Source of the DNA: Arcobacter iocasae
GTDB taxonomy: Bacteria; Campylobacterota; Campylobacteria; Campylobacterales; Arcobacteraceae
Reading direction: 5' to 3'
Assembly (NCBI RefSeq): GCF_042214795.1
Contig: NZ_CP090177.1
Coordinates: 2,480,001 to 2,544,000, forward strand
DNA: 64,000 nt
Below the pieces are notes generated by a model. That model did no database searches. It was not told where the DNA came from and saw nothing but the letters and a program-made list of their open reading frames with translations. Below, piece by piece: positions 17,385 to 26,611 of the stretch. A program made the position numbers and the translations under genes. Positions within the stretch are counted from its first letter, which is position 1; each line of letters begins with the position of its first letter.

Positions 17385-18152
17385 ATGGAACTTTTTGCTG
17401 ATATTACCCTTTATTGGGTAATAGGTTTTGTTATTGCTGGATTTTTGGCTGGGTATATTGACTCAATTGCAGGTGGTGGTGGAATGGTTCAAGTTCCTGT
17501 ATTGCTTCTAAGTGGTTTATCTCCTATTCATGTTTTAGCTTCAAATAAAATGGCTGGTTTAGTTGGTGTTTTAATGGCAACAATTAAATATGCAATAAGT
17601 AAAAAGATATCTTGGAAAGTTGTAAGTATTGCTATTATTCCTTGTTTGGTGGCTTCTTATATTGGAAGTATATTAGTTATGTATGTACCAGATGAATTTA
17701 TAAAATGGGCTATTATTTTAGCTATTCCTGTTGCTTTGGTATTTTTATTTAAAAAAAGTAAAAAAATAGTAGAAGAAAAAACAGAAGTAAGTACTAAAAA
17801 TATAATATTAGCAACTGCTCCTATTGGATTTTATGATGGCTTATTAGGTCCTGGAACAGGAACTTATATGACTATTTCTATGAAAAAATTTTTACATCTT
17901 GATTACTTAGTTGCAACAGCTTCAACTAAACCTTTAAACTTCGCTACAAATGTAGGTTCTGCTATTGCTTTTATTTTTGCAGGAAAAGTTTTATGGGGAG
18001 TTGCTATTGTCTTAGGATTAGCAAATATTGCAGGATCTTATGTGGGAAGTCATTATGCAATAAAAGGTGGAGAAGAGTTTATAAAAAAAGTACTTGTATT
18101 TGTACTTATTTTTATGCTTGTTGCTAATATTGTAAAAATAATTGTGAGTTAA
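17385..18152 (+). CDS. TSUP (TauE/SafE family) membrane permease
   Basis: A 255-residue protein with about eight membrane segments. The family repeats are visible: FLAGYIDSIAGGGGMVQVPVL near the N-terminus and GFYDGLLGPGTGTYMTIS in the second half. TSUP proteins move small anions, often sulfonates, sulfite or organosulfur acids, across the inner membrane. The stop codon shares one base with the start of the downstream AraC-type regulator (TAATG), so the two are tightly coupled and the regulator probably responds to the transported compound. The substrate cannot be read from the sequence. Confidence 0.88.
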   Translation: MELFADITLYWVIGFVIAGFLAGYIDSIAGGGGMVQVPVLLLSGLSPIHVLASNKMAGLVGVLMATIKYAISKKISWKVVSIAIIPCLVASYIGSILVMYVPDEFIKWAIILAIPVALVFLFKKSKKIVEEKTEVSTKNIILATAPIGFYDGLLGPGTGTYMTISMKKFLHLDYLVATASTKPLNFATNVGSAIAFIFAGKVLWGVAIVLGLANIAGSYVGSHYAIKGGEEFIKKVLVFVLIFMLVANIVKIIVS

Positions 18153-18925
18153 TGAATACAAAAATCTTCAAAAATAAAAAGTTAGATTTTTTAGAATTAA
18201 GATATATAAAAGATATAAGCCAATGTGAAAAAATGCATTTGCATGAAGAACTTACAATTACCGCACTTAAAGAGGGCTCATTAAATATAAATTTTAATGA
18301 CTTTTCTAAAATATTAAACCCCAATGAAATAGCCATAATCAACTCAAATATAATCCACAACGCAATACTAAATAGCAAAAGTGTCAAAGATGGATATGTC
18401 CTATATATAGATAAAAACTATTTAGAAAGTTTGAATTTAGGTATATCTTTTGATTACAATTTCTTACAAGATGATAAAAATAGCTTTATAAATCTATGTA
18501 AAATATTATTGGCTGAGGATATTCCTTTATTAGAAAAAGAAGAGTTATTTATTGAGTTTTGTTTAAGTACTTTTTCTTTAAAAGAAAATATAGAAGAAGT
18601 AGAAAAAAACTCTTTATCTATGAAAATAAAAAATTATCTTGATAAAAACTTTTTGGAAGATATTATTTTAGAAGATATATCAAAAGAGTTTAATATAACA
18701 GTTGTTCATCTAATAAGAGTCTTTAAAAAAGAGTTTTGCTTAGCCATTCATGCATATATACTTAATAAAAAAGTTCACAAGGCAAAAGAACTTTTAAACT
18801 CAAATTTGCCCATCATTGAAGTTGCTTTACAAAGTGGTTTTTTTGACCAAAGCCATTTAAATAGAAGTTTTAAGCGAGTGTTTCAACTAACCCCTAAAGA
18901 GTTTCAAAAAAATATACTTTCGTAA
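18152..18925 (+). CDS. AraC-family transcriptional regulator
   Basis: A 257-residue regulator with an N-terminal cupin-like sensing domain (about 1-130) containing MHLHEELTI and a C-terminal double helix-turn-helix AraC domain (about 150-255). The second HTH ends with AKELLNSNLPIIEVALQSGFFDQSHLNRSFKR and VFQLTPKEFQ, a close fit to the AraC signature. It overlaps the TSUP permease gene by 1 bp and most likely controls it; the ligand is unknown. Confidence 0.9.
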   Translation: MNTKIFKNKKLDFLELRYIKDISQCEKMHLHEELTITALKEGSLNINFNDFSKILNPNEIAIINSNIIHNAILNSKSVKDGYVLYIDKNYLESLNLGISFDYNFLQDDKNSFINLCKILLAEDIPLLEKEELFIEFCLSTFSLKENIEEVEKNSLSMKIKNYLDKNFLEDIILEDISKEFNITVVHLIRVFKKEFCLAIHAYILNKKVHKAKELLNSNLPIIEVALQSGFFDQSHLNRSFKRVFQLTPKEFQKNILS

Positions 18926-18991
18926 ATGTTAATTTTGTACAAGATTTAAATTTTTTTATTTTATATACTTAGGTAAATAAAAGGAGAAACT

Positions 18992-19063
18992 ATGAATAGT
19001 ATAAAACAATATAATCATATTCAAACAAATAATCTACTCTCAATCCTCTTACTCTCAAAATAA
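18992..19063 (+). CDS. Leucine-rich leader peptide upstream of leuA (candidate leuL)
   Basis: A 23-codon ORF with an AAAGGAG ribosome site 6 bases before its ATG, ending in TAA 71 bp before the leuA start. Its second half reads N-N-L-L-S-I-L-L-L-S-K, with five leucine codons in seven positions (CTA CTC then CTC TTA CTC). CTC is unusual in this A+T-rich genome. Such clusters of leucine codons are the hallmark of leuL leader peptides that sense charged tRNA-Leu by ribosome stalling. The 71 bp that follow hold a 12-base palindrome (19096-19107) but no clear terminator, so the read-out mechanism is open. Confidence 0.65.
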   Translation: MNSIKQYNHIQTNNLLSILLLSK

Positions 19064-19134
19064 TTTTCAAACCAACCCCCTTATCAATTTTAGTCGCAAA
19101 TATTTGCAAAATATATAAAATCATGGAGAATAAA

Positions 19135-20436
19135 ATGACTTTTAAAAAATATAGACAATATCCTATTGTCAAAGATTTCGTACGAACTTGGCCAAATAAT
19201 CAAATCACAAAAGCACCTATTTACGGAAGTGTTGATTTAAGAGATGGAAACCAAGCTTTGGTAAACCCTTTAAATATAAAGCAAAAGTTGGAATATTTTA
19301 ATACTTTAGTAAAGATGGGATTTAAACAAATAGAAGTAAGTTATCCAAGTGCTAGTGATACTGATTTTAATTTTACAAGAAAATTAATTGAAGAGAATTT
19401 AATACCTGATGATGTTGCTATTCAAGTATTAATCCCAGCAAAAAAAGAGTGGATAAAAAGAAGTGTTGAAGCTATGAGTGGAGTTAAAAATGGAATATTT
19501 CATTTATACAATCCCACAAATGAATTTCAAAGAAGAGTAGTGTTTAACAAAACTGATGAAGAGATAGTAAACATGGCAGTTGAGTCTATGAAATACTTAG
19601 TAGAACTAACAAAAGATTTTGAGGGTAATGTTACATATGATTATTCCCCAGAAAGTTTTTCTCAAACAGATTTAGAGTTTGCAGTAAAAATATGTAATAA
19701 AGTAATCGATGTAGTAAAACCAACAGTGCAAAACAAGATGATAATAAACTTGCCAAATACCCTAGAAGCTTGTACTGCAAATATTTACGCAGATAGAATA
19801 GAGTGGATGTGCAATAATTTAAACAACAGAAATGCCCTTATAATAAGTGTTCACCCTCACAATGATAGAGGAACATCAGTAGCCTCAGCAGAACTTGCAG
19901 TTTTAGCAGGAGCAAATAGAGTTGAGGGAACACTGTTTGGAAATGGTGAGCGAGCAGGAAATTTAGACTTAGTAAATTTTGCTTTTAATTTACATTCACA
20001 AGGTATTGATTCTAAACTTGATTTATCAATTGTCGATGAAGTAAAAAAGATGTATGAAGATTTAACAAAGTTAAATATAAATCCAAGACACCCCTATGTA
20101 GGAGATATGATTTTTACTGCCTTTAGTGGTGGACATCAAGATGCTATCAAAAAAGGAATTGACTTTTATAGAGAAAACTCTTGCCAAGAGTGGAATATAC
20201 CGTATTTACCAATAGACCCAAAAGATATAAAAAGGGGATATGAAGATGTTATTAGAGTGAATTCTCAATCAGGAAAAGGAGGAGTTGCTTTTATCATAAG
20301 TGAGTTTTTTGGAGATAATTTGGATAAAGAGGAAGCTAAAGAGTTTGGACTTTTAGTGAAAAAACAAAGTGATAAATTACAAAGGGAATTGAGTAAAGAG
20401 GAGATTATTGAACTTTATGAGGGGTATAAGAAATAA
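19135..20436 (+). CDS. leuA: 2-isopropylmalate synthase, short form without the regulatory domain
   Basis: A 433-residue enzyme condensing acetyl-CoA with 2-oxoisovalerate, the first step of leucine synthesis. Catalytic TIM-barrel motifs of the type 2 LeuA family are present: GSVDLRDGNQAL, the metal histidines in SVHPHNDRGTS, and GTLFGNGERAGN. VNSQSGKGGVAF follows. The ATG at 19135 is chosen because GGAGA lies 6-7 bases before it; an ATG at 19123 is in frame. Type 2 enzymes are usually about 550 residues with a C-terminal leucine-binding domain. Here the protein ends soon after the linker region, so feedback inhibition by leucine is probably lost. A leucine-rich leader ORF precedes it. Confidence 0.9.
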   Translation: MTFKKYRQYPIVKDFVRTWPNNQITKAPIYGSVDLRDGNQALVNPLNIKQKLEYFNTLVKMGFKQIEVSYPSASDTDFNFTRKLIEENLIPDDVAIQVLIPAKKEWIKRSVEAMSGVKNGIFHLYNPTNEFQRRVVFNKTDEEIVNMAVESMKYLVELTKDFEGNVTYDYSPESFSQTDLEFAVKICNKVIDVVKPTVQNKMIINLPNTLEACTANIYADRIEWMCNNLNNRNALIISVHPHNDRGTSVASAELAVLAGANRVEGTLFGNGERAGNLDLVNFAFNLHSQGIDSKLDLSIVDEVKKMYEDLTKLNINPRHPYVGDMIFTAFSGGHQDAIKKGIDFYRENSCQEWNIPYLPIDPKDIKRGYEDVIRVNSQSGKGGVAFIISEFFGDNLDKEEAKEFGLLVKKQSDKLQRELSKEEIIELYEGYKK

Positions 20437-20445
20437 TACTCTCTT

Positions 20446-20505
20446 GAAGAGGTAAACCTCTTCGCTTTCTTACTTTAGTATTGACAAAAAGTAAGAGAAA
20501 GCGAA
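20446..20505 (+). terminator. Two overlapping hairpins after leuA
   Basis: GAAGAGGT (20446-20453) pairs with ACCTCTTC (20456-20463). TTCGCTTTCTTACTTT (20461-20476) pairs with AAAGTAAGAGAAAGCGAA (20488-20505) with a 2-base bulge. The two stems share bases 20461-20463, so one may displace the other at its edge. The likely role is terminating leuA transcription and the convergent gene. Confidence 0.5.
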
Positions 20506-20543
20506 TATTTAGGTATTTATGCAATTCTTTTAGATGATGTTTT

Positions 20544-21332
20544 TTAACATGAAAGTGCTTGAAAACCAGAACCTATAATGTTAGCTATAAAATTAATAAT
20601 TTCCGTCGTAATTCGAGCTTTATTAAATATAATATCACACAAAAATAAAAAAACTATTCCCATATACATTAAGTAAAAATATCCAAAAAAATCTTGGTAA
20701 ATAATGTTATAAAACCAATCTTGCTCAAAAATATAAAAATAACTACAAATAATTGTTGATAAGAATAGTAGTCCAGCTACTAAAGTAATTTGTGCATTTG
20801 CTTTGGATTTAAAAAAAAGTAAAATTAAGGCAATAAGAAAGAATACTAAATTACTTCCCGAAAATATTCTAAAGTCATTTATAATACTTTGAACTATTTG
20901 CATATATTTCATTTTCATAAAATTAGTAATTTTGTCATTTGCTTTTTGCAAATTTAAAATAGTTATATCAAATACACTTACTAGAAATTTAGAATATTTA
21001 TTTCTACATTCACAATTGAGGTCTTGCATTATTACAACAGTTGAAGCTATTTTCTGAGTTAAGTTATCTTTTAGTGCCAATTTTAATTTATTTATTTTTA
21101 CATAATTCTTTTCATAAAATTTTTGAGAAAATTTTATTAATTTATTATCACTTGAACTTTCCCCTAAATTATCAATTATTTCATTTGTATGATATTGAAT
21201 TTGTTTTTTAATAAAACCTGTGGCATGTTTTTCTATTTTATAAGGAGAGGTAAAACTATATATAAAAATTGCACAAAATAAAATTGTGCCAAAGAGCAAA
21301 AATATTTTAAGAGTATTATTTAATCTTATCAT
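20544..21332 (-). CDS. Unknown membrane protein with a central extracytoplasmic domain
   Basis: A 262-residue protein I do not recognise. It has one N-terminal membrane segment (about 10-28), a polar domain of about 120 residues rich in lysine and containing a C-x-C pair (NCECRNKY), then three C-terminal membrane segments (about 158-173, 180-199 and 209-232). This suggests an inner-membrane protein with a periplasmic loop. It stands alone between leuA (convergent) and the AlkD-like gene (divergent), so context gives no functional hint. Confidence 0.6.
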   Translation of the reverse strand: MIRLNNTLKIFLLFGTILFCAIFIYSFTSPYKIEKHATGFIKKQIQYHTNEIIDNLGESSSDNKLIKFSQKFYEKNYVKINKLKLALKDNLTQKIASTVVIMQDLNCECRNKYSKFLVSVFDITILNLQKANDKITNFMKMKYMQIVQSIINDFRIFSGSNLVFFLIALILLFFKSKANAQITLVAGLLFLSTIICSYFYIFEQDWFYNIIYQDFFGYFYLMYMGIVFLFLCDIIFNKARITTEIINFIANIIGSGFQALSC

Positions 21333-21493
21333 TTTAAACCAATATTTAGTTAATTATTTATTAAACAAATATTTTATATAAAACACACTTAAAATCATAA
21401 AAGAACTATTCTTATAAAATATAACAATCTGAAATAAAAATCATAATTTACAAAAAGTTATTATAAGATAAAATAAAAAATTTGGATGCAATA

Positions 21494-22579
21494 ATGGCAG
21501 AACAACTAAAAAATGTATATACAAAAGAGTATATAAAAAATCTAGCTTTTAAGATAAAAGAAAACTATAAAGAGTTTGATAGCGATAGTTTTATAAACTC
21601 TATATTTAACTCCACTTGGGAAAACCTTGAGTTAAAGATGCGAATGCGACATATTGCGATTACACTTAATACTTATTTACCTTTGCCTTATAAAAAGCAA
21701 CTTGAGATACTAAAACCTACATCAAAAGATTTTAGTGGCTTTGAAGCCATGTTTTTTCAAGACTTTGTGGAAGTTTATGGACTGAATGATTTTGAAGATT
21801 CTATGGAAGCTTTGGAAGTCTTTACTCTTGATTCTAGTTCTGAGTTTGCTATTAGGGCATTTATATTGAAGTATGAAGATAGAACTATGCAGCAAATGAA
21901 ACTTTGGGCTAAAAGTTCAAATGAGCATATTAAAAGACTTGCAAGTGAAGGGTGTAGACCTAGACTTCCTTGGGCTGTGGCACTTCCTAGATTTAAATCA
22001 AATCCCTCAAATGTCTTTGAGATAATTGAACTTCTTAAAAATGACCCTTCTAAATATGTACAAAAATCTGTAGCAAATAATCTTAATGATATTTCAAAAG
22101 ATAATCCAGAGCTTGTCATTGAGTTTGTTAAAAACAATCTTGGAGTTTCAAAAGAGCTTGATTGGATATGTAAGCATGCCTCTCGAACTTTACTTAAAAA
22201 GGGTGATAAAGAAGTATTGGAATTGTTTTCTTTTGGAAAATCACATCATGTAGATATTTCAAATTTCAGTTGTGATGAAATTGTAAAAGTCGATGATTAT
22301 TTAAACTTCTCTTTTGAACTTGTTTCAGATGAAGAACTTGGTAATGTAAGGATTGAATATGGATTGTATTATTTGAAATCAAATATGACACATAATAAAA
22401 AAGTTTTTATGATAAGCCAAAATGAGATAAAATCAAAAAATAAAAAGTTTATAAAAAAACAGAGTTTTAAAAATATGACTACTCGAAAACACTATTTAGG
22501 CAAACACCATATTTCTATTATAATAAATGGAAAAGAGATGATAAAAAAGGAATTTATTTTAGATGACACCAGCAATTAG
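21494..22579 (+). CDS. DNA alkylation repair enzyme-like HEAT-repeat protein (AlkC/AlkD superfamily)
   Basis: A 361-residue all-helical protein. Segments such as AIRAFILKYEDRTMQQMKLWAKSSNEHIKRLASEGCRPRLPWA and DPSKYVQKSVANNLNDISKDNPELV are typical of the AlkC/AlkD HEAT-like glycosylase family, which removes alkylated bases without base flipping. The C-terminal ~85 residues (after about 275) appear to form an extra beta-rich domain, as in some AlkC-type members. The ATG at 21494 is preferred; the longer frame would begin with TTG at 21482. It overlaps the ybaK gene by 17 bp, so both are likely co-transcribed. Confidence 0.8.
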   Translation: MAEQLKNVYTKEYIKNLAFKIKENYKEFDSDSFINSIFNSTWENLELKMRMRHIAITLNTYLPLPYKKQLEILKPTSKDFSGFEAMFFQDFVEVYGLNDFEDSMEALEVFTLDSSSEFAIRAFILKYEDRTMQQMKLWAKSSNEHIKRLASEGCRPRLPWAVALPRFKSNPSNVFEIIELLKNDPSKYVQKSVANNLNDISKDNPELVIEFVKNNLGVSKELDWICKHASRTLLKKGDKEVLELFSFGKSHHVDISNFSCDEIVKVDDYLNFSFELVSDEELGNVRIEYGLYYLKSNMTHNKKVFMISQNEIKSKNKKFIKKQSFKNMTTRKHYLGKHHISIIINGKEMIKKEFILDDTSN

Positions 22580-23030
22580 ATTACTTAAAAAAAACAAATG
22601 TGATTTTAAAATACATAAATATGACCACGACTCAGCTTGTACAGACTTTGGAGAAGAAGCAGTTAGTAAATTAAATCTTGATAAGAATAGGGTATTTAAA
22701 ACTTTATTGGTGGAATTAACACCAAAAGAGTTAGTTGTTTGTGTAATACCTGTATCTAAACAACTAAGTTTGAAAGATGTGGCAAATGCTTTTAAAGTAA
22801 AAAAAGCACAAATGGCAAATAAAGATGAAGCTCAAAAAGTCACAGGATACTTACTTGGGGGAATTTCACCATTAGGTCAGAAAAAAAGACTAAAAACTCT
22901 TGTTGATGAAAGTGCATTTAATTATAAGACAATCTTTGTAAGTGGTGGTAAAAGAGGCTTAGATATTGAATTAAAAGCAGAAGATATTATAAGCTTAGTT
23001 AGCGCCCAAAAATTTCTTATTAGTACTTAG
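22563..23030 (+). CDS. ybaK: Cys-tRNA(Pro) deacylase (YbaK/EbsC)
   Basis: A 155-residue editing-domain protein with the family segments FKTLLVEL, KQLSLKDVANAF and GYLLGGISPLGQKK. It hydrolyses mischarged Cys-tRNA(Pro) made by prolyl-tRNA synthetase. Length and motifs are standard. The start lies inside the upstream AlkD-like gene with a 17-bp overlap. Confidence 0.93.
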   Translation: MTPAIRLLKKNKCDFKIHKYDHDSACTDFGEEAVSKLNLDKNRVFKTLLVELTPKELVVCVIPVSKQLSLKDVANAFKVKKAQMANKDEAQKVTGYLLGGISPLGQKKRLKTLVDESAFNYKTIFVSGGKRGLDIELKAEDIISLVSAQKFLIST

Positions 23031-23091
23031 TTTTAACTTCCCTTTAATCTTTTGCATGTAGTATTGTATAAAGAAAAACGAAAGGATTTAT

Positions 23092-26000
23092 ATGACCTCT
23101 TCAGATATGAATGCAGTATGCTCTCAATTATTGAGACCCGAAGATTTAGAGATTTCCGATGAGTTGTTCAACCAAGTTCTAACTGATAAAATTGTTACAA
23201 ACATAATAAAAGAAAAGGACTCTATTGATATAAAGATATTTTCTACTCATCAGTTATATTTATCTTTAGTTACTCCAATATTACATGATATTGGTTTTTT
23301 GATTATTGATGAAGTTACTTACAATGTCCAAAATGGAAAAGACCAAATTTTTGTTTCAAGGTTTAATCTAAAGTTACAAAAAGACGATGACATAGAAAAA
23401 ATATTAAATGCAAAAAATAATTTAGAAAATATTATTACAAAAGTTGTAAGTGATGAATGTATGCAACATTCAAGAGTTTTTTCACTAGTTTATAATGAAA
23501 ACTTTGATGAAAGAAAAATAAACCTTGTAAGAGCAATGATTGAGTATATTGACCAAGCAGTTCTTACTATAAATTCTGTGACGATTTTAAATATATATAT
23601 TACACATCATGATATTACTAAGCTTTTTGTGGATTATTTCTATATGAAATTTGACCCAAGTATAAAAAAAAGAGATACAAAACTTAAAGAGTTAAAAGAA
23701 AAAATAGAAGACAAAATCAAACAAATTCCACAAATAATAGATGATAAGATTTTAAAACTAACATTATCATTTTTAGACTCACTTTTAAGAACAAGTTATT
23801 TTTTAGATAAACAAACAATTGCTTTTAAAATAAACACAGCAGAATTTGGAGAAAATCTTAAAGGACTACAACCAAATTTAGAGAATTTTATTTATCATGA
23901 ATCTTTTTTTGGTATCCACTTAAGAATGACTCACATCTCAAGAGGTGGTCTTAGATGGAGTGATAGACATGATGATTATAGACAAGAGATAAAATCACTT
24001 ATGATTACCCAAGAGGGTAAGAACTCTATAATTATTCCTGATGGTGCCAAGGGTGGATTTGTCATAAAAAAAGAGACAAGTGAAGTTACAAAAGAATACT
24101 TCAAAGAAGTATATACAATGTTTATCAATGCTAATCTTGATTTGGTAGACAATTTAGTTGATGGAAAAGTTGTAAAAGATAAAAATCTTGTTTGTTATGA
24201 TGGTGATGATGCTTATTTTGTAGTTGCTGCTGATAAAGGAACTGCTGATATGAGTGATGTCGCAAATGAGATTGCTATTAGTAGAGGGTTTTGGTTAGGT
24301 GATGCCTTTGCTAGTGGTGGAAGTAATGGTTATGGACATAAAGAGTTAGGAATCACTGCTCGTGGCTCACTTAAATCAAGTCAAAGATTCTTTATCGAAG
24401 AGGGAATTGATATTTATAAAGATAATACTACTGTCATGGGAATTGGATCTATGAATGGTGATGTTTTTGGAAATGGATTAATCGAATCAGATAAATTTAT
24501 TCTTTATGGAGCTATTGGACATAAAGAGATTTTTATTGACCCTACACCAGATCCTGTTCAAAGTTTCAAAGAGAGAAAAAGACTTTTTGAATCTAAAAAT
24601 GGAAGTTGGAAAAATTATAATAAAAAATTGATTTCAGCAGGTGGTGGAATATTTTTACGAAGTGAAAAAGAAATAGAATTAACACCAGAAATTAAAAAGC
24701 TTGTAGGAACTACTAAAAAAATAGTTAGTGGCGAAGAGCTTTGTATTATGCTTCTTACTATGCCTGTAGATTTATTGTTTAATGGAGGAGTTGGAACTTA
24801 TGTAAAAGCAAGCGATGAAAACTCACTAGATATAGGTGATAAACAAAATGAAGCAGTAAGAGTTGATGCAAATAATCTAAAAGCAAAAATTGTTTGTGAA
24901 GGTGGAAATCTAGGTTTTACACAAAAAGCAAGAATAGAGTATGCTTTAGGTGGAGGAAGAATCAATATAGATGGTATAGATAATGCTGCAGGTGTTGATA
25001 CTTCAGATCATGAAGTAAATTTAAAAATCTTACTAAATATGATTAGTAGTAAAGAAAATATTTGTAAAGAAGATTCTCAAGCAACTCTAAACTCAATGAC
25101 AGAGCAAGTTGTAAAATTGGTTTTAGATAGTAATTATAATCAAGCCTTAGCTATATCTATTGATGAAAGGTTTTCAAGAAAATATTTAAATGACTTTTTA
25201 AAAGTAATTGAAGTATTAGATAATAATATACCAGCTTTTAACAGGGCAGCTTTTTATATTCCCAAAAATGAAAATATCAATGAGATAATAGATATAAATG
25301 GCTCAATAGTAAGACCAGTATTGTGTTCACTTTTATCTTATTCAAAAATATTTCTGAAAAAAGTATTACTTGAATCAACTTTAGTAGATGACCAATTTGC
25401 CTTGCAGTTCTTATATAGATATTTCCCAAAATCATTTGTTGGAGCCTATGAACATGAGATAATAAATCATCCACTAAAAAGAGAAATTATTGCAACTATG
25501 ATGGCTGATATAATTGTAAATGCCCAAGGAAGTACTTTTGTTAGCGATTATGAAAAATTAGGAAATGAAAGATATTTATTAAAAATTAAATCATATTTGG
25601 TAGCAAAACAACTATTTGGAGCTAAAGAAATACGAGAAAAAATCTATCAACAAGATTACATTATGAATGTTGATGAACAATATAGATTAATAAATAAATT
25701 AGAGTACATTTTATATGCAAGTACTAAATGGATGGTTAAATATCTTAAAAAGAATCAGTTAGATGCCACTCATATTTTAGATCACAAAGTTGAATTATTT
25801 ACTTTGTTAAAAGAAGTGCATAATCAAAAAGTAGAAAACTTAATTGACAAAGATGATGAGTTTAATCTTTTCTTTTCTGTGATTGATTATCTTAGATTTG
25901 CAATTCCTGCAATAGTTATAAAAGAGAGTACAAATCACTCATTTAAAGATGTAATTATATTGTTTTATTCACTTATTCATGAGTTTAATATCTTAGATAT

Positions 26001-26286
26001 TATTTTCTCACTTAATAAAGTAGAAATAACTTCTAAAAATGATATGGTTCTGAGAAATCAAGTTTTACAATTTATAGAGTTTATTGTTGTTGATTACACT
26101 AAAAAGATATTAAATTTTCAAAGGGTAAATGAAGAACCAGCTGTAGCTTTTACTAACTTTATAAATAATGAAAGTGAGTCGTTTTATAAAGTAAGAGAAA
26201 ATCTTGATATCTTTCTAACAAAGGATAATAAAGACATCAAAGAAATAGCAATTACAGTTAATCAAATGATGGTCTCTTTATTATAA
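23092..26286 (+). CDS. gdh2: NAD-specific glutamate dehydrogenase, large (about 115-kDa class)
   Basis: A 1064-residue protein of the large NAD-GDH family, shorter than the roughly 1600-residue bacterial L_180 class and closer to the 115-kDa class. The central catalytic part (about 270-620) has RGGLRWSDRHDDYRQEIKSLM, PDGAKGGFV with the active-site lysine region, DPTPDP and GGVGTYVKASDE. It oxidises glutamate to 2-oxoglutarate and ammonium with NAD in the cytoplasm, a catabolic direction. It sits alone behind its own ribosome site (AAAGG). Its product link to the nearby oxoproline locus (glutamate formation) is suggestive but the genes are about 30 kb apart. Confidence 0.9.
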   Translation: MTSSDMNAVCSQLLRPEDLEISDELFNQVLTDKIVTNIIKEKDSIDIKIFSTHQLYLSLVTPILHDIGFLIIDEVTYNVQNGKDQIFVSRFNLKLQKDDDIEKILNAKNNLENIITKVVSDECMQHSRVFSLVYNENFDERKINLVRAMIEYIDQAVLTINSVTILNIYITHHDITKLFVDYFYMKFDPSIKKRDTKLKELKEKIEDKIKQIPQIIDDKILKLTLSFLDSLLRTSYFLDKQTIAFKINTAEFGENLKGLQPNLENFIYHESFFGIHLRMTHISRGGLRWSDRHDDYRQEIKSLMITQEGKNSIIIPDGAKGGFVIKKETSEVTKEYFKEVYTMFINANLDLVDNLVDGKVVKDKNLVCYDGDDAYFVVAADKGTADMSDVANEIAISRGFWLGDAFASGGSNGYGHKELGITARGSLKSSQRFFIEEGIDIYKDNTTVMGIGSMNGDVFGNGLIESDKFILYGAIGHKEIFIDPTPDPVQSFKERKRLFESKNGSWKNYNKKLISAGGGIFLRSEKEIELTPEIKKLVGTTKKIVSGEELCIMLLTMPVDLLFNGGVGTYVKASDENSLDIGDKQNEAVRVDANNLKAKIVCEGGNLGFTQKARIEYALGGGRINIDGIDNAAGVDTSDHEVNLKILLNMISSKENICKEDSQATLNSMTEQVVKLVLDSNYNQALAISIDERFSRKYLNDFLKVIEVLDNNIPAFNRAAFYIPKNENINEIIDINGSIVRPVLCSLLSYSKIFLKKVLLESTLVDDQFALQFLYRYFPKSFVGAYEHEIINHPLKREIIATMMADIIVNAQGSTFVSDYEKLGNERYLLKIKSYLVAKQLFGAKEIREKIYQQDYIMNVDEQYRLINKLEYILYASTKWMVKYLKKNQLDATHILDHKVELFTLLKEVHNQKVENLIDKDDEFNLFFSVIDYLRFAIPAIVIKESTNHSFKDVIILFYSLIHEFNILDIIFSLNKVEITSKNDMVLRNQVLQFIEFIVVDYTKKILNFQRVNEEPAVAFTNFINNESESFYKVRENLDIFLTKDNKDIKEIAITVNQMMVSLL

Positions 26287-26353
26287 GTTGAGATTATAAC
26301 TTTTTGTTAATGAAATTGATGTATAATGATTGAAAACAATAAAAGGATTAATT

Positions 26354-26566
26354 ATGAAAAGTAATATAAATAATGAACCAAGTTTAAATAAAATAGATGA
26401 CTATAATGGAAAAGAATCAAAAAGTAAAAGAAATACAATAAGACTTATAATAGTAGGGCTTATTGTTCTAGGTGCTGTCTATTCTTTTTTTAAATATGAG
26501 AATAACCAAGTAAGTGATTATATAGGTACACCTGAAAATCCAGGGATTAATACTACAAAAAAATAA
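26354..26566 (+). CDS. Small single-pass membrane protein, unknown
   Basis: A 70-residue protein with a charged cytoplasmic N-terminus (about 1-30, many Lys, Asn and Asp), one membrane segment (about 32-50, LIIVGLIVLGAVYSFF) and a short tail with TPENPG. The ATG at 26354 follows AAAAGGA; the longer frame would begin with TTG at 26330 and has no ribosome site. A TATAAT box lies at about 26321-26326. No family is recognised. Confidence 0.6.
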   Translation: MKSNINNEPSLNKIDDYNGKESKSKRNTIRLIIVGLIVLGAVYSFFKYENNQVSDYIGTPENPGINTTKK

Positions 26567-26578
26567 AACTATTATGTG

Positions 26579-26604
26579 CTTTAGCTATTGGAAAATAGCT
26601 AAAG
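26579..26604. terminator. Bidirectional terminator hairpin
   Basis: CTTTAGCTATT (26579-26589) and AATAGCTAAAG (26594-26604) pair perfectly around GGAA, between two convergent genes. Confidence 0.65.
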
Positions 26605-26611
26605 TACAAAT

